A stretch of DNA of 6,384 bases from the NCBI GenBank assembly GCA_964454975.1, contig CAYVVD010000044.1, forward strand, positions 1-6,384, written 5' to 3'. This stretch comes from CAYVVD01 sp964454975. Its GTDB lineage: Bacteria > Bacteroidota > Ignavibacteria > Kapaibacteriales > UBA2268. The translations under genes and the position numbers were made by a program. Position 1 is the stretch's first letter. Each line of letters starts with the position of its first letter. Of this stretch, positions 5,735 through 6,384 are shown piece after piece. The notes under the pieces are model-generated. The model had not been told where the DNA came from. It saw only the letters and a program-made list of their open reading frames with translations, and searched no databases.

Positions 5735-6304
5735 TCATCTAACCGCCTTTTTTCTTAACCGGCTTAGCGTTTCGGGCGTCATACCCAGCATCGAAGCTAA
5801 ATATTGCAAAGGTACTTGATTAAACAATTCTTTATTATAATTCAGTAGTTGATGATATCTTTCTTCTGCCGACATTGACAAATGAGTTATGATACGGTCT
5901 TCTAAAACGGTAAAGCATTTTGCAATGAATAATTTTTCCAATTTTGTCCAACTTGCGATTTCTTTGCCAATTTGCTGATAATCCTTTTGGCCAATAACGT
6001 AAATCTCACAATCAGTCAATGCCTGAATTGTCCAACGAGCAGGTTGATGAAAAATAAAACCGGACAGGTCCACCACAAAAAAACCACTTGTTGAAATCCA
6101 TTTGGTAACTTCCTTGTCGTTAATAATCACGAACTCTCTTACAATTCCAGATTGAACAAATCCCAATCTGTTGGAATGTCTCCCGGTTTTTAAAAAATAG
6201 TCGCCTTTTTTTAAAGTTGTCATTTTAAAATAAGAACTTATTTTTGAAAGGTTCTCATTATCAACTCCGAAATAGGTCTTTATGTATTTTTCAAGTTCTG
6301 TCAT
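5735..6304 (-). CDS. Crp/Fnr-family transcriptional regulator
   Basis: A protein of 189 residues, somewhat shorter than E. coli CRP (about 210) but usual for Bacteroidota members. The N-terminal beta-roll spans about 20-115 (KKGDYFLKTGRHSNRLGFVQSG, WTIQALTDCEIYVI). The cAMP-pocket motif GELAL is absent, so a cyclic nucleotide is probably not the ligand. Only two cysteines (99 and 130) are present, so an FNR-type 4Fe-4S oxygen sensor is also unlikely. A long dimer helix (about 116-142) leads to a C-terminal helix-turn-helix, VPLQYLASMLGMTPETLSRLRKK (164-186). The recognition helix has E178, S181 and R182 in the same register as FNR E209/S212/R213. A TTGAT-N4-ATCAA site lies just beyond its stop. 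The start at 6304 is 16 bases from a palindromic repeat, so its promoter must lie in or beyond that repeat. It probably controls the downstream SRPBCC gene. Confidence 0.9.
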   Translation of the reverse strand: MTELEKYIKTYFGVDNENLSKISSYFKMTTLKKGDYFLKTGRHSNRLGFVQSGIVREFVIINDKEVTKWISTSGFFVVDLSGFIFHQPARWTIQALTDCEIYVIGQKDYQQIGKEIASWTKLEKLFIAKCFTVLEDRIITHLSMSAEERYHQLLNYNKELFNQVPLQYLASMLGMTPETLSRLRKKAVR

Positions 6305-6319
6305 TGTTTGTTGTTCTTT

Positions 6320-6384
6320 TAGCCTGACCGCTAACGTTCCGGGTATATGTTTTGTGGCGGCGTTTAATGCGATAAATTTTGATT
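6320..6384. repeat. First arm of a second palindromic element, cut by the window end
   Basis: AGCCTGACCGCTAACG (6321-6336) matches the inverted right end of the element at 41-192 (AGCCCGAACCGCTAACG on the opposite strand) with one mismatch and one gap, including an exact 10-mer ACCGCTAACG. The interior that follows, GGGTATATGTTTTGTGGCGG (6341-6360), is unrelated to that element's interior. The complementary arm would lie beyond 6384, so the palindrome itself cannot be confirmed here. Confidence 0.55.

Noticed and set aside
1..6384. CRISPR array, tRNA, rRNA or transposase
   Set aside because: No regularly spaced direct repeats, cloverleaf sequences, rRNA-like tracts or transposase motifs were seen on either strand.

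Overview
The window looks like a chromosomal stretch from a member of the Bacteroidota. The DNA is AT-rich, start codons are preceded by A/T-rich sequence with no Shine-Dalgarno motif, and a TAnnTTTG-type promoter element is visible. The gene content also fits: a C-terminal-Phe outer-membrane barrel, an S41 lipoprotein, an atypical Crp-family regulator, and an SRPBCC protein with an export signal. No genus can be named from the sequence alone.

All seven genes lie on the minus strand, so transcription runs from high to low coordinates. In that order they are: a Crp/Fnr-family regulator (5735-6304), a secreted SRPBCC protein (5149-5661), an AraC-family regulator (4001-4870), a winged-helix SAM methyltransferase (2813-3895), a ClpP-type serine protease (2188-2745), an outer-membrane barrel protein (1282-2103), and an S41 lipoprotein peptidase (261-1280). 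The spacing suggests three units. The first is regulator plus SRPBCC, with a perfect FNR-type palindrome TTGAT-N4-ATCAA between them. The second is AraC plus methyltransferase, closed by a hairpin terminator at 2766-2802. The third is clpP-like, barrel and S41, where the barrel stop and the S41 start are one base apart.

The block is framed by non-coding palindromic DNA. At 41-192 there is an imperfect inverted repeat of about 150 bp. At 6320 to the window end lies what appears to be the first arm of a second element. The two share related ends, including the 10-mer CGTTAGCGGT at 171-180 and its exact complement at 6327-6336, but differ inside. Conserved ends with variable self-complementary interiors resemble integron attC sites or a dispersed mobile palindrome family; neither identity can be proven here.

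The points most worth following up are: (1) the match between the FNR-type operator and the E-x-x-S-R recognition helix of the adjacent regulator; (2) the paired palindromic elements around the block; (3) a ClpP paralogue with an intact catalytic triad but altered chaperone-docking and ring-interface positions; (4) base composition that rises over the methyltransferase and part of the AraC gene, suggesting mosaic origin. No complete defence system, CRISPR array, tRNA, rRNA or transposase is visible.
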